Of a DNA stretch of 64,000 nt, positions 1 to 12,206 are shown one piece after another. Within the stretch, counting starts at the first letter, position 1. Every line of letters starts with the position of its first letter. The notes under the pieces were generated by a model that ran no database searches, had not been told where the DNA came from, and saw only the letters and a program-made list of their open reading frames with translations. A program made the translations under genes and the position numbers. The stretch covers positions 930,001 to 994,000 of the forward strand of contig JANUSC010000052.1 of assembly GCA_025200525.1 (NCBI GenBank), in the 5' to 3' direction. This DNA comes from Camellia lanceoleosa. Its lineage: Eukaryota; Streptophyta; Magnoliopsida; Ericales; Theaceae.

Positions 1-1400
1 ACAACCTAGGCCTCGGCTAGGGTAAATCCTAACAGGAACACATCCTCCGTGCCATGCTCTATTTCCAAAACTGGTGTAGACACCTTTAGCAACGGATGGA
101 TTGACAAATTCCCAAAAATGATAGCCACCCGCTTCCCGTAGGGGTATTTCAACATTTGATGCAGGGTGGAAAAGACCACATTCACCTGGTGCAGCCACGG
201 TTGCCCTAGGAGTAGATTAAAGGTTGCGGGAACATCCAAGACATGAAAGTGAATCTCCTATTGTCCTGGACCAACCTGAGTCTGAATCTGCACAATCCCC
301 ATCACTTCTCTACTGGTATTGTCGTAGGCCCTTATCACCTGGGCAGTTGGCACAAAATTCGCGGGCTTCAACCCGATTGCATATGCCATCCTTGACGGGC
401 AAACATTGATGGCGGATCCCGTGTCGACAAGAACCACCAGTATCCACTTGTCTCTACACTCGACAGAGATGTAGAGAGGTTTGTTATGGTTTGCACCCTC
501 AGGCAGTGGCTCTTTGTCAGTAAAGGTCAATGACGGGGAAGCTCCTCCCGGAAAGACCAGTCCTACCAGCTACTTAGGCGTGGTATATATTGAAACTTTG
601 GCCTTGTCCATTGCAAAAAGGACAGCTTGTCTATGTACTCTTGAGGCCATAAGCAATCCCCAGATGGAGATGTCTGCTTGTATCTTTTTTAATTATTTCA
701 GCACAGCCTCCTCTTCGAGCAGCTTTTCTTTCTGCTTTTCTGCCTCCTTGTCTTTTTCAGATGCCTCTGGTTGATCTAAGTGTGGGGGCTTAAAATACCG
801 CCCGCTCCTAGTCATGTGGTCTACTTCGCCAACATACCAAGTATCATCCGACTAGCTTTGCCCCCAGTCTTCATCGATGTGGCCAAGACATAGGTCGTCA
901 TCTTTCCACCACATGCCATCGGCAGCTGACAGACACCTATCCGACTTTGTTACAACTATTCCTGTGCCCGCAGCACTTTCCGTTCCTGTGCCCGTAGCAC
1001 ATTCGGTCCCCACAGGGGCCTTGGCCTTTCTGGTCCTCTCAGACTGCTTCAGCGCAGCTTGCTGTTCAATATCTCTTGTATTCAAATTACCCAAATCCCG
1101 AGCGAATTTCTTAACACCGGTGCTCTCCAGCGATGCACTCTGTTCTTCGGCCCTTCCAGCCACTGTTGATGTCCCCGTCCCTAACGGACCCTGTTCTAGC
1201 TGAGGTTGTTCAACAACATTCGGCTGGTCGTCAAGCCACTCAGTAGACTCTGTTGCCCCATCCAAATCAAACCAGTTGACTGTCACGTCTCCCGGATCCT
1301 GTTCGTTAAAAAATTGAAGGTTAGCAATGTCTTCTCCCAGATCCGCTAGGTCATCTAGCCCCTGATTAGGTCCATTCTCCCGTACTACAAACCTCTACCT
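1..1400 (-). pseudogene. Retroviral-type aspartic protease and gag-protease linker (Tat/Ogre), broken and partial
   Basis: The minus frame from about 1390 down to 1 first encodes an acidic, low-complexity linker (about 1390-850), then a lysine/glutamate-rich stretch (about 830-690), then the protease. The active-site triad lies in LVDTGSAINVCPS near 440-400, followed by a YGL-like flap region and a LLGQPWLH motif near 210, which is the usual C-terminal signature of these proteases. Family role: cleaving the Gag-Pol polyprotein in virus-like particles. In-frame stops lie near 850, 690, 570 and 255 and at the left edge. Most are TAG where related proteins have Gln or Trp. The frame differs from gag by one base, with the shift near 1385-1400. 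Reverse transcriptase should follow off the left edge. Confidence 0.8.
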
Positions 1401-3174
1401 CTACTAACAATTCCACATTCGGCCTGGCCTGGCTTGCTGATGTAATGTAACCGCTCGGGTTGTATATGAGGCTCGCAGACCCCTTAAGCTCTGTATAATC
1501 ATTCTCATCTGCCCCCACAGTCGACCCAATTTCATCTTCGATAGCCACCACCACCATTTCAAGTTGGTTTTGGGAGATGTCCAACAAGCACAAGTCAGTG
1601 CTGTCAGGAATAAACACCTCCAGCTTGGGTAGGTGAAAAGAGGTGATATATATGCTAGGGTCGTATGACACAACCCCAATTTGGATCGAATTGATGCGTT
1701 TGGGAGGTGGAGCTTGCTTATGTGGTGGGAGAGGGTTGGTTATGACATTCGGTTTCTCCGAAAGCACGATCACCCTGTTGTCGACGAGGTCTTGAATCTC
1801 GTGACGCAATCTAAAGCACTGGTCAGTGTCGTGACCATGCTGTTGGTGAAACGCGCAATACTTCGCCGGGTTATGGGAGGGGGGAAGTTTTTCAGATAAC
1901 GGCCGCGGCTCTAGGGGCTTCAAGTGCCCTTTCCTGATCAAAACCCCCAAAGCCTTGGACAAAGGCATATATAGTGGGGTGAAGGTTCTTTGGCCTCAGG
2001 GTGAAAACTTGGTTGTTTGTGAGCTACTTCCAAACGCACCGGTGAATGGTGTAGCTGTAAGGGTTCTTGGGGTGGTGGTGGTAACCATTCCCACATCTGA
2101 AGCTTTGGCAGCTGCAACACTGCTTGTGCCTGTATTCGTACTACGGTTGAATGCCTTCTTGGGCTACTCTCTTTCATGGTCAATCAGAGCTTGTTTCATG
2201 GCGTCCTCGATCTACACCCCTATCTCATGTAGATCTGCAAACGTGGGGAGGGGGAGGATGATCATCTTCTGCATGAGCTTGGACTGGAGGTTGCGCACAA
2301 CCATCCGAATTTGGTCCTTGTCAATAGGCCTGATGGTCATCATCAAGGCTTTGGCCCTCCACTAGGTCACAAAATCAGAGAAGCTCTCCTTTGGCTCCTG
2401 TCTAGTTGTCTCAAGATCACGAGTTGTGACCTCGATCTGTGTATTATAGGAGTATTGAGCTATGAAGGCCTCAGCCATTTCCTCCCAACTCCTCTTAACA
2501 GAATCCTCCCGTTTTGCATACCAAATAGCCCCTACACCCGACAGGGTCCAGCCAAACAAGGAAAGCTTCTACAATCTGGAAAGGCCCATCGGCCTTAGTA
2601 TATCTGAAAACAGCCGCAAATGCACCATAGGATCTCCAAACCCATTGAAACGGTCTATGTGCGGCTTTTAAAACCGGTTCGGCAGAGTCACAGCTGAGTC
2701 GGTGTGCCCGTCCTCAATGTCCGGAATGGGCTACACGCCTTGAGACTTCTTGAACAACTTTTCTAGCTTGCTCACTTTTAGCACTGTGGGGTCCACCTTG
2801 AACTCAAAGGGGGAATCCAGTAGGTTGGTAGGTGCTTTGGATAGCTGGGATAGAATTAGGGGCGGAGCCGGCCCTTTTGGAACGTCTGCATCATCCTGGA
2901 CATGTGCGGTCTCCCCAAGTATAGGAACTCTTGGTAGGGGAGGAACCTGGTGTGAAACGGATGCTCCGGCTTATTGTGGTGGTTGTTGTTGCTGTAGTCT
3001 AGCAATCAACTCTGCCTGTTGGACCATAACCTCGGCCTGGCGTGTCGCAAATTCTGCTTGACGGGCAGCATCCTGCTGCATGGCTTTCATACTTTCCTGG
3101 AGTTGACGCATCATCTTTTCCAAGCCTGCCATATTATGCTAATCTAGCTGAATAACTGGTATATCTATCCCCAT
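1366..3174 (-). pseudogene. gag capsid/nucleocapsid protein (Tat/Ogre), broken
   Basis: A minus reading frame from an ATG at 3174 (second in-frame ATG at 3132) runs to a stop at 1366 with no net frameshift but about eight in-frame stops. The order is: a glutamine-rich coiled-coil-like N-terminus (3130-3000); a capsid core near 2650-2250 with the retrotransposon gag pattern around GWTLSGVGAIWY and WEEMAEAFIAQY; a Thr/Pro-rich spacer (2150-2000); and a nucleocapsid-like motif KYCAFHQQHGHDTDQC near 1870-1820, typical of this lineage in place of a CCHC knuckle. The known role is assembly of the retrotransposon particle. The longest open piece is 1366-1968 (200 residues). Confidence 0.8.
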
Positions 3175-4080
3175 AGTAGAAACTTAGACCTCAGCCTAAC
3201 TGTTCACTGGTGGGGTAGACCACTGATCTGGCGACCGTTGTACCGATACACTGCGCCTTTTTGATCTCCGTCTGGTAATCAGGGGTAAAGAAAGGAACAC
3301 TGCTTGTCCGTCTATCAGATCCCTGGATCGATTAAGTCTACGACCTCTAACCCAGAGTGCTCGGGGGATATCTGCCTGGTCGGATGCAATGGTGCTAAAC
3401 TACCTTACAAAAAGATAAATAAAGCATAATAAGGAAACAATGAATAGAAAAACGGACAGCATAACAGCTTAAATAAAAACAACACACAGTTGGCAAAACA
3501 CAAGCTGAAAGAACTGTTCTCAACCACTGATCACTGTTCCCCAAAATCACTGCCCCAAATCTAAATCTAATACCCGCAGGTAGAACTGATTCCCAAATAT
3601 TAATGCCCGTAGGTCTGATACCCAGACTTGCAAACTAATACGTACATTCCTATAGAGGCCAACTCTAAAAGCACATAACAAGCAAGAGAGAGCCAAAACA
3701 CCCCTATGGAGGGGTAAGGTTTCCCTGTCCTATTTTGTCAGGAGCTAGGGTTTCATTACGCACACAACGGTTTCAAACAACCTACAATCGGGTAAGCAAC
3801 CTGTCCTAGCTTGGAATGGTCACTACGGTTTCCAATATGCACTAGATCGAATGGTTAAAAAGGGTGCCCCGGTAAAAACTGGGGTTTGTGTTCCCATCGT
3901 GGCAGGGCCAACAACCGGTCAGCCTTATAACACGCTTCTCAAAGCGGGCCTTTGGCAAACCGTTTAGGAATAGCATCCGGCAAACACGGTGTCCTAAGCG
4001 CACCAATGCAAATGCAATGCAAAGAGACACATAAGTGTAGTTAAAACAAGATATCATGAGTTCAAGTCAAGTTCTCTAAA
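3175..4080 (-). other. Untranslated leader of the Tat/Ogre element
   Basis: About 900 bases between the primer site and the gag start. No long or recognisable frame is seen on either strand. Some Ogre elements carry an extra ORF here; I see none. Confidence 0.6.
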
Positions 4081-4098
4081 TCCCCAGCAGAGTCGCCA
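4081..4098 (-). promoter_or_regulatory. Primer binding site, tRNA-Arg type
   Basis: On the minus strand TGGCGACTCTGCTGGGGA begins 5 bases after the LTR end. It is complementary to a 3' end reading TCCCCAGCAGAGTCGCCA. That resembles plant tRNA-Arg, the primer type known for Ogre/Tat elements. The tRNA identity is from memory, not computed. Confidence 0.7.
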
Positions 4099-4103
4099 GA
4101 AAT

Positions 4104-7100
4104 TGTAGACGTGCCTGAACGTCCCGAGCTCCACGAGTGAGATGGCGCGAAATTCGGTTTGTTCATTAGCATACTACAGTTCAGACTCAGTGTCACGGTT
4201 CTTAATCTAATTTTGCAAAATGCAATGCAAGACCGATAAATCACCAAAGAGTCCAAATCCGGCAAATCATTTTGGAAAACTAATTTTTATAAAGAAGTGC
4301 CAAACATGAGCTGCTTTGCCAGATATAGAGTTGCCACCTAAATATTTTATTTTGGGAGAATTTAGGAAACCTTAACTCGTGCCTAAGGCCACGTGTCCGT
4401 CATCACCAAAGTTGCCTCAACTCGGAAACTTGGGTACGAAAGGGGAAAGTCATACAATGAGCACCCCCGCTTTCCCGATCAAAGATCGGCCTTTACTAAC
4501 GTGATATTTTGTTTTTGAAAACACATGTGTTCTTATTCCGGTTATTAGCTAGCTTTACTATGTGATGCGCACAACACACAAGTATAGACTAGGTCGCCTA
4601 AGTTGGAACAAAACATCTCATGTTTGTTTGAAAATGGTTTGAAGGTGCTACTCGCAAGCAGGCTAAGACGTGGATTTGCCACCCTCAAGTGGGCTTAGAA
4701 AACATGATTTTGCCACTCTCAAGTGGGCTTAAAACTCGCATTTCGATGAATTGTTCCAATTCAAGAAATCCAACCGTTACCCACAGGCATTCATGCAGTT
4801 AATCACTTAAGTAGTTAGCCTCATGGCAAGCATGCTAACATGTCAACACTCACACTCATGCAAGATGCTAAAGCATAAAAGCTTACCTAGTACTCCGAGC
4901 CAAAACAATAGCTAGTTAATAATCAATGCATGATCCTAGCTATATTAAAGATGGCTAATGTAACACATGCAAAATGCAACTAGAAATAGGCTCGGCTATT
5001 CTAAGATGGCATATGAGATGCAACTTGATAATCTTGTATTTAAATCGAAATTGAAATACAATGCAATTAGCATGATGCACCAAGCCCGGTGCATGCAATA
5101 CAGATAAACGGATGCAAACATACAAGCATAAGGGTGCTAATCAAAATATGATCTAGAACTAACCATCATAAGCGGTTAAGTAAAAGGGAGAAAGACGTGG
5201 GGTTGGAAGACATTCACACACTCACACACACTTATTACAAAATTTGCCCTCTCGACAGAGGGTCCGAATAAATAATACAAATCAACTAATTAATTAACTA
5301 CCCTAGCTAATTAATTTTTACAAAACTCTTAACTAGTTAAGCAAATTAATTAAGTTACAAAACAGTTAAAGCGGCCTCAAGAAGCGGGACAAATGCATGC
5401 TCGATCGGCTTCACTCGGAAATCCGTTGCCATGCCGCATGTTGCCTCTGTTTGCACACTTATGCTCTTTTGAAAACTATGCCAACTTCTGTGATGCCTCT
5501 GAACCATCTCATGGACACTCTGAGAGTCCATCGGCCAAAAGATATGGCCATCGGCCAAGGGAAAGGGGTCATCGACCACTTTTTAGTCTATCGGCCAAAA
5601 ATTGTTAGGCAATCGACACTGAAGATAGCCGATCGGCCATCTATTCTTGCAGACTGCACCTTTTGTTGCAGCAGAGAACAAACAAGGGCATGGCAATACA
5701 TTTACAAGAAAATTTTGTGCAACAACACCCCTTATCATGTTTGGGACTCAAAGGAGTGTAGTGCTCGACTCTTGAGCCGTCAATTACGCATTTCGATGCA
5801 TGATGGCCAAAGAGGCCGAATTGCACAAATCAATATGGAATGAATGCACAAAAAAAAACACATGAATGCCTCACACTCTATCATGTTGGATCAAGAGTGT
5901 CGACAACCGAGGACTGAGGCACGTTTCGTCACTTCAAGTACGAAACGTCCCTTGGTCCTCGTGTTTGGTTTGACACACCCCAAACCAAACACAATGCAAT
6001 ACATGCAACATGGAAAAGCTATGCAATGCAACATAAGTATGCCAAATGCAATATGACTCAAACATGCATGCAAGGCTAAGGTAACAAGCATGCCAAATGC
6101 AATGCAACCTAAACAAGCATGTGACAAAATGCAAACTAGCAAGCATGCAAAATGCAACCTAAGCATACAAACATGCGTGGCATGCAAAGATGGACAAGCA
6201 TGAAACAACATGCAAACTAGCAAGCATGCAACAACATGCAACATGGTAAATGGACTTAAACTAAAAATGGACAGACCTCAGACATGCCCAAAATCAGTGG
6301 CCAAAAGTGCCAAAATGATGGTATGAAAAGCATGAAAAGGCAAGACAAGCATGCATGCCAATTGGCTCAAGGACTATAGCATAAAGATGCAACTCTTAAG
6401 CACACTTAAAAAGTGACAAGTATGGATATGTGATAGCACCATAAGCTCTGAAATCATGTTAGGAATGATGCCAAATCAACCAAACAATGCAAGTATGGCA
6501 TGCAAGAAAGCTCAAAGTTTGAAACTAACAAAGGGACTTGAACCATGGCCATGCAAAGCAAGTCCGAAAGGGCCAAGGGCACCCAAAACAGTCCCAAGGA
6601 AGGTCAATACAAGACCAAAAGCATGCTTGAACCTAGCCAACACAAGCTAGAACAAAAGACAAAAGCATGAAGCATGCAAGGCTAACAAGGGGTGTTACAC
6701 TACACTTATTACAACCAAGCATGGCATGACTTAATCAATAAAAATCAGAGTTATGGCATATCAAAATAAGCCTAAAAACCCACTGAGATGGCCTTCTAAA
6801 GACCTAAGCATAGAGGCATGCACAATGACCCACTCTTAAGGCATAAAACACCAACTCTTCAAAACATTGAAAGGATGACAAATGCAAGTGTATTGCTACA
6901 CTATATGGACTGAAATCACATATGAAATGATGCCAAATCATGAAAATGGTCTAAGCAACGCATGCTAATGACTTGGACACTCAAAGCTAACAAGCTAGAT
7001 TGAACCATGGCTATACAAAACAATGCATGCATGACCAAGACAATGCAAATCAAAGCTAGAGCATGGTAAAACATGACTAAAATCTTCTTTGAGTTGAGCC

Positions 7101-8311
7101 AAAATATGCAAGAATGATGGTCTAAATGCATGGTGCTTGTTAAGGCAAATGAGAGAATTGCACTACAAGTGCATGATGCATGTAAGAGGCTATTAAGCCA
7201 ACTTTAGACAGAGGTGTAACATGCTAAAATAACACCAAATACTTGCTAAAATGAAGCCAAAACATGCTAAGCAAACATGCTACTATTATGAGCCATTAAT
7301 GCAAGCATATGAGACACAAGGAGAGGGGGGTGTCCCTTTCCTATTCAAGACTCCAAAACCACAGTGGTGGAAAGGTCAAAACAAGATGGTTCCAAAGCTC
7401 AAAAAGAAAAGCACAAAACTAGGCCAAACAAGGCCTAAGAGGGGGTAGACAACCCCCAACACAAAAGTGACCTTAAACAATCATCTTAAGCATACAAAAT
7501 TAGAACTTTTTGTAGTTTAGAGTTAAGCTTAAAATAATATGCAAGTAGGTCTAAAAGCTTAAGCCAAAATGGGGTATTAAAAGGTAGTTTACTCACCCTT
7601 AAAGAACACCTTCAAGAACACCATTCCAGTACCTTTTCTGAGCTTAAACCACTACAAGAACTCTTAAACCAACTCTTAAGGATCTCAGCAACCAAAGGAT
7701 GGTGTTCTACTAGGTGTTTGTGTCCAATAGTATGAAGATTATACACTTTTGAGCACAAACAAAGGTAAAACAAGAGAGAGGTAAAATATATATAGAGAGA
7801 GAGATATAGAACTTTGTATCTCAATTTTCTGAACCTCTGGAAAGGGAGAGGAGGCTCCCTTCTTATAGAATTTCAATCCTCAAGCTTATTCAACAAGCTT
7901 GAGTCTTGAATGCAATCCATCCATACACGTGTATGGAGGATGAGAATTATGCACACCAGCTGTCACAGCTGGCAGAAAATATCTGCAAAAAGTAGATGGA
8001 AAGGTCTCGGCTCAAAAATATGGCCGATTGACCAAAAAGAGTGTCGATCGGCCAACACTTATGGCCGATGGCATCATGCCTTAGCCGATGTGTTAAGGGG
8101 ATGGCCAACAAGCCACCCTCTTCCCTTAAAAGCAAAACCACAAGTCCTTGGTGCATAACCAAGCACAAAAATAGACAAGTTGAGAGATCTTGAGCCAAGG
8201 CGTGCGGCCGAGACCTCCGGGAACTCAAAACGAACACGAGCATAGATGATCATCGAGTGTTCAAACGATGACGTCCAAGTCTTGAGGACGGTCAAAAATA
8301 GGGTGTCTACA
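4104..8311 (-). repeat. 5' LTR of the Tat/Ogre element, 4.2 kb
   Basis: The plus strand begins TGTAGACGTGCC and ends AGGGTGTCTACA, giving the inverted TGTAGAC/GTCTACA ends of an LTR. The low-coordinate end abuts the primer site. The high-coordinate end abuts 8312, where the LARD-like LTR sequence resumes at an internal point. The 4208-bp length suits Ogre-type LTRs. The interior is rich in short AAGCATGCAA/ATGCAACA words (5990-6260 and around) and has two clusters of TCGGCCA words (5520-5640, 8010-8090). It has no coding potential. Confidence 0.85.
7861..7867 (-). promoter_or_regulatory. Candidate TATA box in the Tat/Ogre LTR
   Basis: Minus-strand TATAAGA about 445 bases inside the U3 end, followed by a purine-rich GGGAG tract. 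It is the clearest TATA-like word in U3, but other AT-rich words exist (7785-7800), so the assignment is weak. Confidence 0.3.
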
Positions 8312-10379
8312 CCCGGCCTTCCTATGGTTCGTAGGGAATTTTATCTAGGTTTCAGAAACTTTTTCAGAAATGAAATAGCTCTACTAGCTTTGTAGTTATT
8401 TCAAAAATACTCCAGCTCTGTCCAGATTCATCGACCGTTATGAAAATCAGATTTTTTCACAAACCGCTCTCTCGTTCTTAATGAAACCAATTTTCCTTGA
8501 AAGAAAACTCCTTAATAAAGATTTTGACATAAAATAGAGGTCCATAATATTTTTATACATTTTTCTACAATTTTCGTAAGGTGGCTGCAAAACAGATTTT
8601 TCTGGCATTGTTCTTAAAAATAGAAAGTTTATGAGAAAAAAGGTCAGCTAGGGGAAATTTTCCACTTATCTTGTGATGAAAACATGTTAAATAATATGTA
8701 TTAAACTCAAAAACTTAAGGTGAAGGTGTGCCTTTGAAAATTTTGAGAGATTGAAAGGGAAAAATGTAGTCTTTTACTGATCAAGAAAAATAGAAGAAGG
8801 GCAGAATCAAGGCTCAATTCCTTTCATTTTTTACACAAGAATACCATTATAACACATCTAAAAATACCATTTTAAACTTCTAATAACATGTATTTGAAAA
8901 AGGAAAATAGAAGAGAGAGTTGTGTTGTGGCTTACTTGAGGGTTGTTGGAATTGCTAGAAAACTTCTTCTCCTATCTTCCACCAAGCTCACCCTCCTCCC
9001 TCTCTTCTCTCACTTGAATATAGTATGGGTGTTTGTGTGGGTGTGTATATGTGCTCAACAAATGGGGATGAGTGGTATATTTATAGAGAATTTGGTGTGA
9101 AAAGTCCCAAATGCCCATTGGTTCCAATTCAATTGAATAGTGCCTTGATTTCGTTTAAATGTAATGGAATGAGGGAGGATTAGAACCTTAATTATGTATT
9201 TAATTATGATCTAGTTAGGTTTAGGACTAATTTAAATACCTTCTAGTTAGAAGTACATACATATATATAGCAAATCTATATAGGTACCAAAGTCAATATT
9301 GCTCCAAGATTTCAAGGGATTATTTGTACTAAATAAATCCTATAAAATCCTATAGTATCTTAGGGAAAACGGGTGGTTGGTCCATTCTAGATTTGAGAAA
9401 TTATGTATACAGTTTGATGTGATATTTGTAGACAATAGTTGATTATGGTATAAACATATATATGATTTGATTCTCATTATAACCTAAGGGGGTTATGATG
9501 GTTGGCCAAGATGAAGATTTGGAGAGATTTTATGAATTTATTTTGTGTACCATTGCATATATATATATATATATAAGTTTGTAACCAAAGTCAAAGATTT
9601 CCCTTAAATTATGCAAGTTTGTCTCAAAAGTACACTCATTGTATCTATGTAGGTATGGCCGGCCATATGATGGTGATTTGAGGGACTTAGTTTATTATTT
9701 TCTTGTGTACAAATATTGGAAATTGTAAAGTATGGTGTATAAAAATAGATTTTAGGGTACAAGTGTATATATATAATGTTTACTTGTTTGGGGTCAATTA
9801 GTGATTTGATAAAAATGTGAGGGCTTTGGGTTTAATTCATGTATAGGAACATTTATTTAAGTGCGGTATTTAATTTAATTAGGGTTTGGAACTTCAATTC
9901 GGTTAAAGTTTCTTTATTTCGAATTAAAGGGCGTGTCATAATGAGAACCGAAAGCAAAAGATTTTTGATTGGCAAATCTAGTTAGAGGATTAATTTAATT
10001 ATTATTATTACGATTTTGGAAGGATCCCTGAGTTCTCGGGTTCAATCAAGGCTTGCGAGTTTTTTGTTGGTGTGCGTTTTCGGCTCTATAGCTAAAATTG
10101 GAAATAAATAGGGGATCGAGGGTCTATATTGAAATAATTCAAAAGTAAGGGTCTAAATAAAATTACAAAGGTTAGCGGCCTCATAATTAAATAATTAATA
10201 TTAGTGAGTAAAAACGATTACTAACACTATCGGGGTCGATTTGGTTTTGTACGGGTTAATTTGCGATTCGTTTTCGATTCTAGGGTTATATTTGTGAATA
10301 AACGGAGAACTAAGGGATTTATTATAATAACTCAAAATTTGGGGACTTAATAGGGTATACAAAAGTTAGGGATCTCACA
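8312..10379 (-). repeat. LARD-like LTR copy 1, truncated
   Basis: Matches 13576-15627 and about 43805-45892 nearly base for base, but lacks the first ~1.37 kb (plus-strand view), where the Tat/Ogre LTR abuts. It ends GATCTCACA before the polypurine tract. It contains an (AT)n run near 9553-9575. The short frame at 8888-9100 recurs in all three LTRs but lies antisense to the LTR TATA box, and I do not treat it as a gene. Confidence 0.85.
9078..9085 (-). promoter_or_regulatory. TATA box of LARD-like LTR copy 1
   Basis: Minus strand CTCTATAAATATACC. The same word is conserved at the equivalent place in the other two LTRs. It is the probable core promoter, with transcription toward lower coordinates. 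Confidence 0.55.
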
Positions 10380-10395
10380 ATCTATCCCCCTTAAA
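10380..10395 (-). promoter_or_regulatory. Polypurine tract, internal region 1
   Basis: The minus strand reads TTTAAGGGGGATAGAT directly before the TGTGAGATCC start of the 3' LTR. It marks plus-strand DNA priming and fixes the element's orientation. Confidence 0.65.
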
Positions 10396-12190
10396 TAAAT
10401 TCCGTCCTCGAAATTTTAGCCATTCTTCATGTCTCCAAATGTTGTGGGCAATTGCATCCTAGTGCCGCCAACGTATTTTAAATCATTCAGATCATCTTCT
10501 CCTCTTAAGTTCTTCTCCATTCTGTTTAGAGTCACCATTGGTCTCATAATAGTATTTTGAATCAAATTCCTCCCTTATTAATGACTAGGGAGATGTGCTA
10601 ATCTTCCACGCTTGTTGAACTGTTCATTATATGGGTAATGACGTTGCTACTCCAATGTGAGGGCTTGTATTGCCAAATTCTTGATGTGGTGATCTACACT
10701 TTCCATTGTGTTATTGATTTGTTGAATCATGGAAATTAATATATCACTCTTAAATAATAAAAGCATTCCGTTGGATGGGTAAGTCATCTCCTTCTATGGG
10801 TAACTATTGATAATAGCTAAGGTACGAGTAACAATTCTATTTCTAAGATGAGATCAAAGTAAGGTGTCTTCATGTCTTAGGATTTGAAAATTAGTCGTAC
10901 AAACATTTCCTAATAACATCTTCCCTAAGTTAGTCACTAATCATATCCATCCATTATTGTTTACACCTCACATAAGGTGCTAATGTGGTCTGGTTTCTAT
11001 TGTTCTTTCGTCCTTTTCCTCTTGAATAGTCGTCCTTGACTTCTTTCCGTAAAATTCCTTCACCTTTCTATCTTGGAGTATGGTGTGGTATCCTTCCGGT
11101 TGCTCCTTTTGGTCCTTCATGAAGTTGGTTTCCTTTCCACAAGGTCCAAATCCTCTTAGATTCTACCTCCTCTCATTCTTAAGTCAATGTTGTGCCAACT
11201 ATTTTCACAAAGATGGCAAGACTCCCCCAAAATTTGATTCTTAAGAGGGTTTGGGATTTTTTTGGTCACGGTTACTAGTCCATTCTTAAGGTTTCAATTT
11301 CCTGGTACCGCATTCCTATCATTGCTTGCGAGCTCGTGTTATTACTTGTCTTGGACTGTGGTCAACCATTTGTCATTCTTCGAATGGGGTAAGGCGTAAG
11401 TCGAGTTCTAACTACATAGACAATTCCTTATGGGCAATCAACTAATCTTAAGTTAGAGTTTAATTATCCCAAGGGTTCACACAACACAACTTCATATATA
11501 TATATAGACAAAATAATAACTACAAGAGTTTTAGACTGGACTAATGGAAGGAATGAAAGGATATGAAGCAATTATAGCATCAATTAACGTAAGAATCAAC
11601 TGAAATATGAATGAATGGTATTATGTTATGGTTTCAAACTTCAATGTGATCAAGGTTATAGAGGTAGTGACTAAACTAGATATTTAACTTGAAACTGTGT
11701 TGGCCATCCGCATTTCAACTGAATATCTAAGATTCATCACTAAGTAAAGAAAATGAAATTATTTGCAAGAAGCCTTGGTCTAAATAAAATAATCAAGGCT
11801 AAAAGAAGGTCAATTTTACAAATAGTAGTATATAAAATAGGACTAGATGGATATGACTCAATCTTGGAAAAGAATGACATCGAATAAAGGTTGTGAATAC
11901 ACGATGAGGGTATGATGATCGATAGAAGACGCGTAGAACTAATAATACCCCTATTGTGTGATGTGAGGCATTGTCCAAAGTTAAAACCACCTCCCGATCC
12001 CGAAATACGTCCTCAAGAATTGATATTGCTATGCCCAAAATTCGAAGAAACACCCTAAGGTAAGTCGAGAAAATTTCTATTTTTGATGTCTTTTAGATGA
12101 TAGAATATATAATGTTATGACAATATAACATAGTCGAGGCATGGTAGTCTCTAACCGTTGGTTGAAACGCGTGGGTAAGGGTTGAACCTA

Positions 12191-12204
12191 GGCTCTGATA
12201 CCAA
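12191..12204 (-). promoter_or_regulatory. Primer binding site, initiator-Met type
   Basis: The minus strand reads TTGGTATCAGAGCC, the standard plant initiator tRNA-Met primer site, two bases from the LTR end. Confidence 0.8.
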
Positions 12205-12206
12205 GT

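Larger units (their letters stand above)
1..8311 (-). mobile_element. Tat/Ogre-type Ty3-gypsy retrotransposon, left part only
   Basis: On the minus strand this reads, from high to low coordinates: a 4.2 kb LTR, a primer site, an untranslated leader, gag, and a gag-protease linker plus aspartic protease. It runs off the left edge before reverse transcriptase. A very long LTR, a tRNA-Arg-type primer site and this gag/protease sequence type are known of the Tat/Ogre group. The coding frames carry many stops and at least one frameshift, so the copy is dead. It ends exactly where the LTR sequence of another element begins at 8312, which shows it inserted there. The other LTR and target duplication are outside the window. 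Confidence 0.85.
10380..12206 (-). other. LARD-like internal region, copy 1 (non-coding)
   Basis: 1827 bases between the LTRs. Minus frames are short and stop-ridden. The longest (11799-12053) matches no family I recognise. In the equivalent region of copy 2 (15826-16035, minus) 69 codons encode a coiled-coil-like stretch around MIQQINNTMESVDHHIKNLA, possibly a gag remnant. No zinc knuckle, protease, RT or integrase motif is visible. It is presumably mobilised by proteins of another element. Confidence 0.65.

Noticed and set aside
8888..9100. A conserved 70-codon frame present in three copies (8888, 14149, 44382)
   Set aside because: Conservation follows from being in the LTR. It is antisense to the LTR TATA box and translates to low-complexity sequence rich in Leu, Val and Cys.
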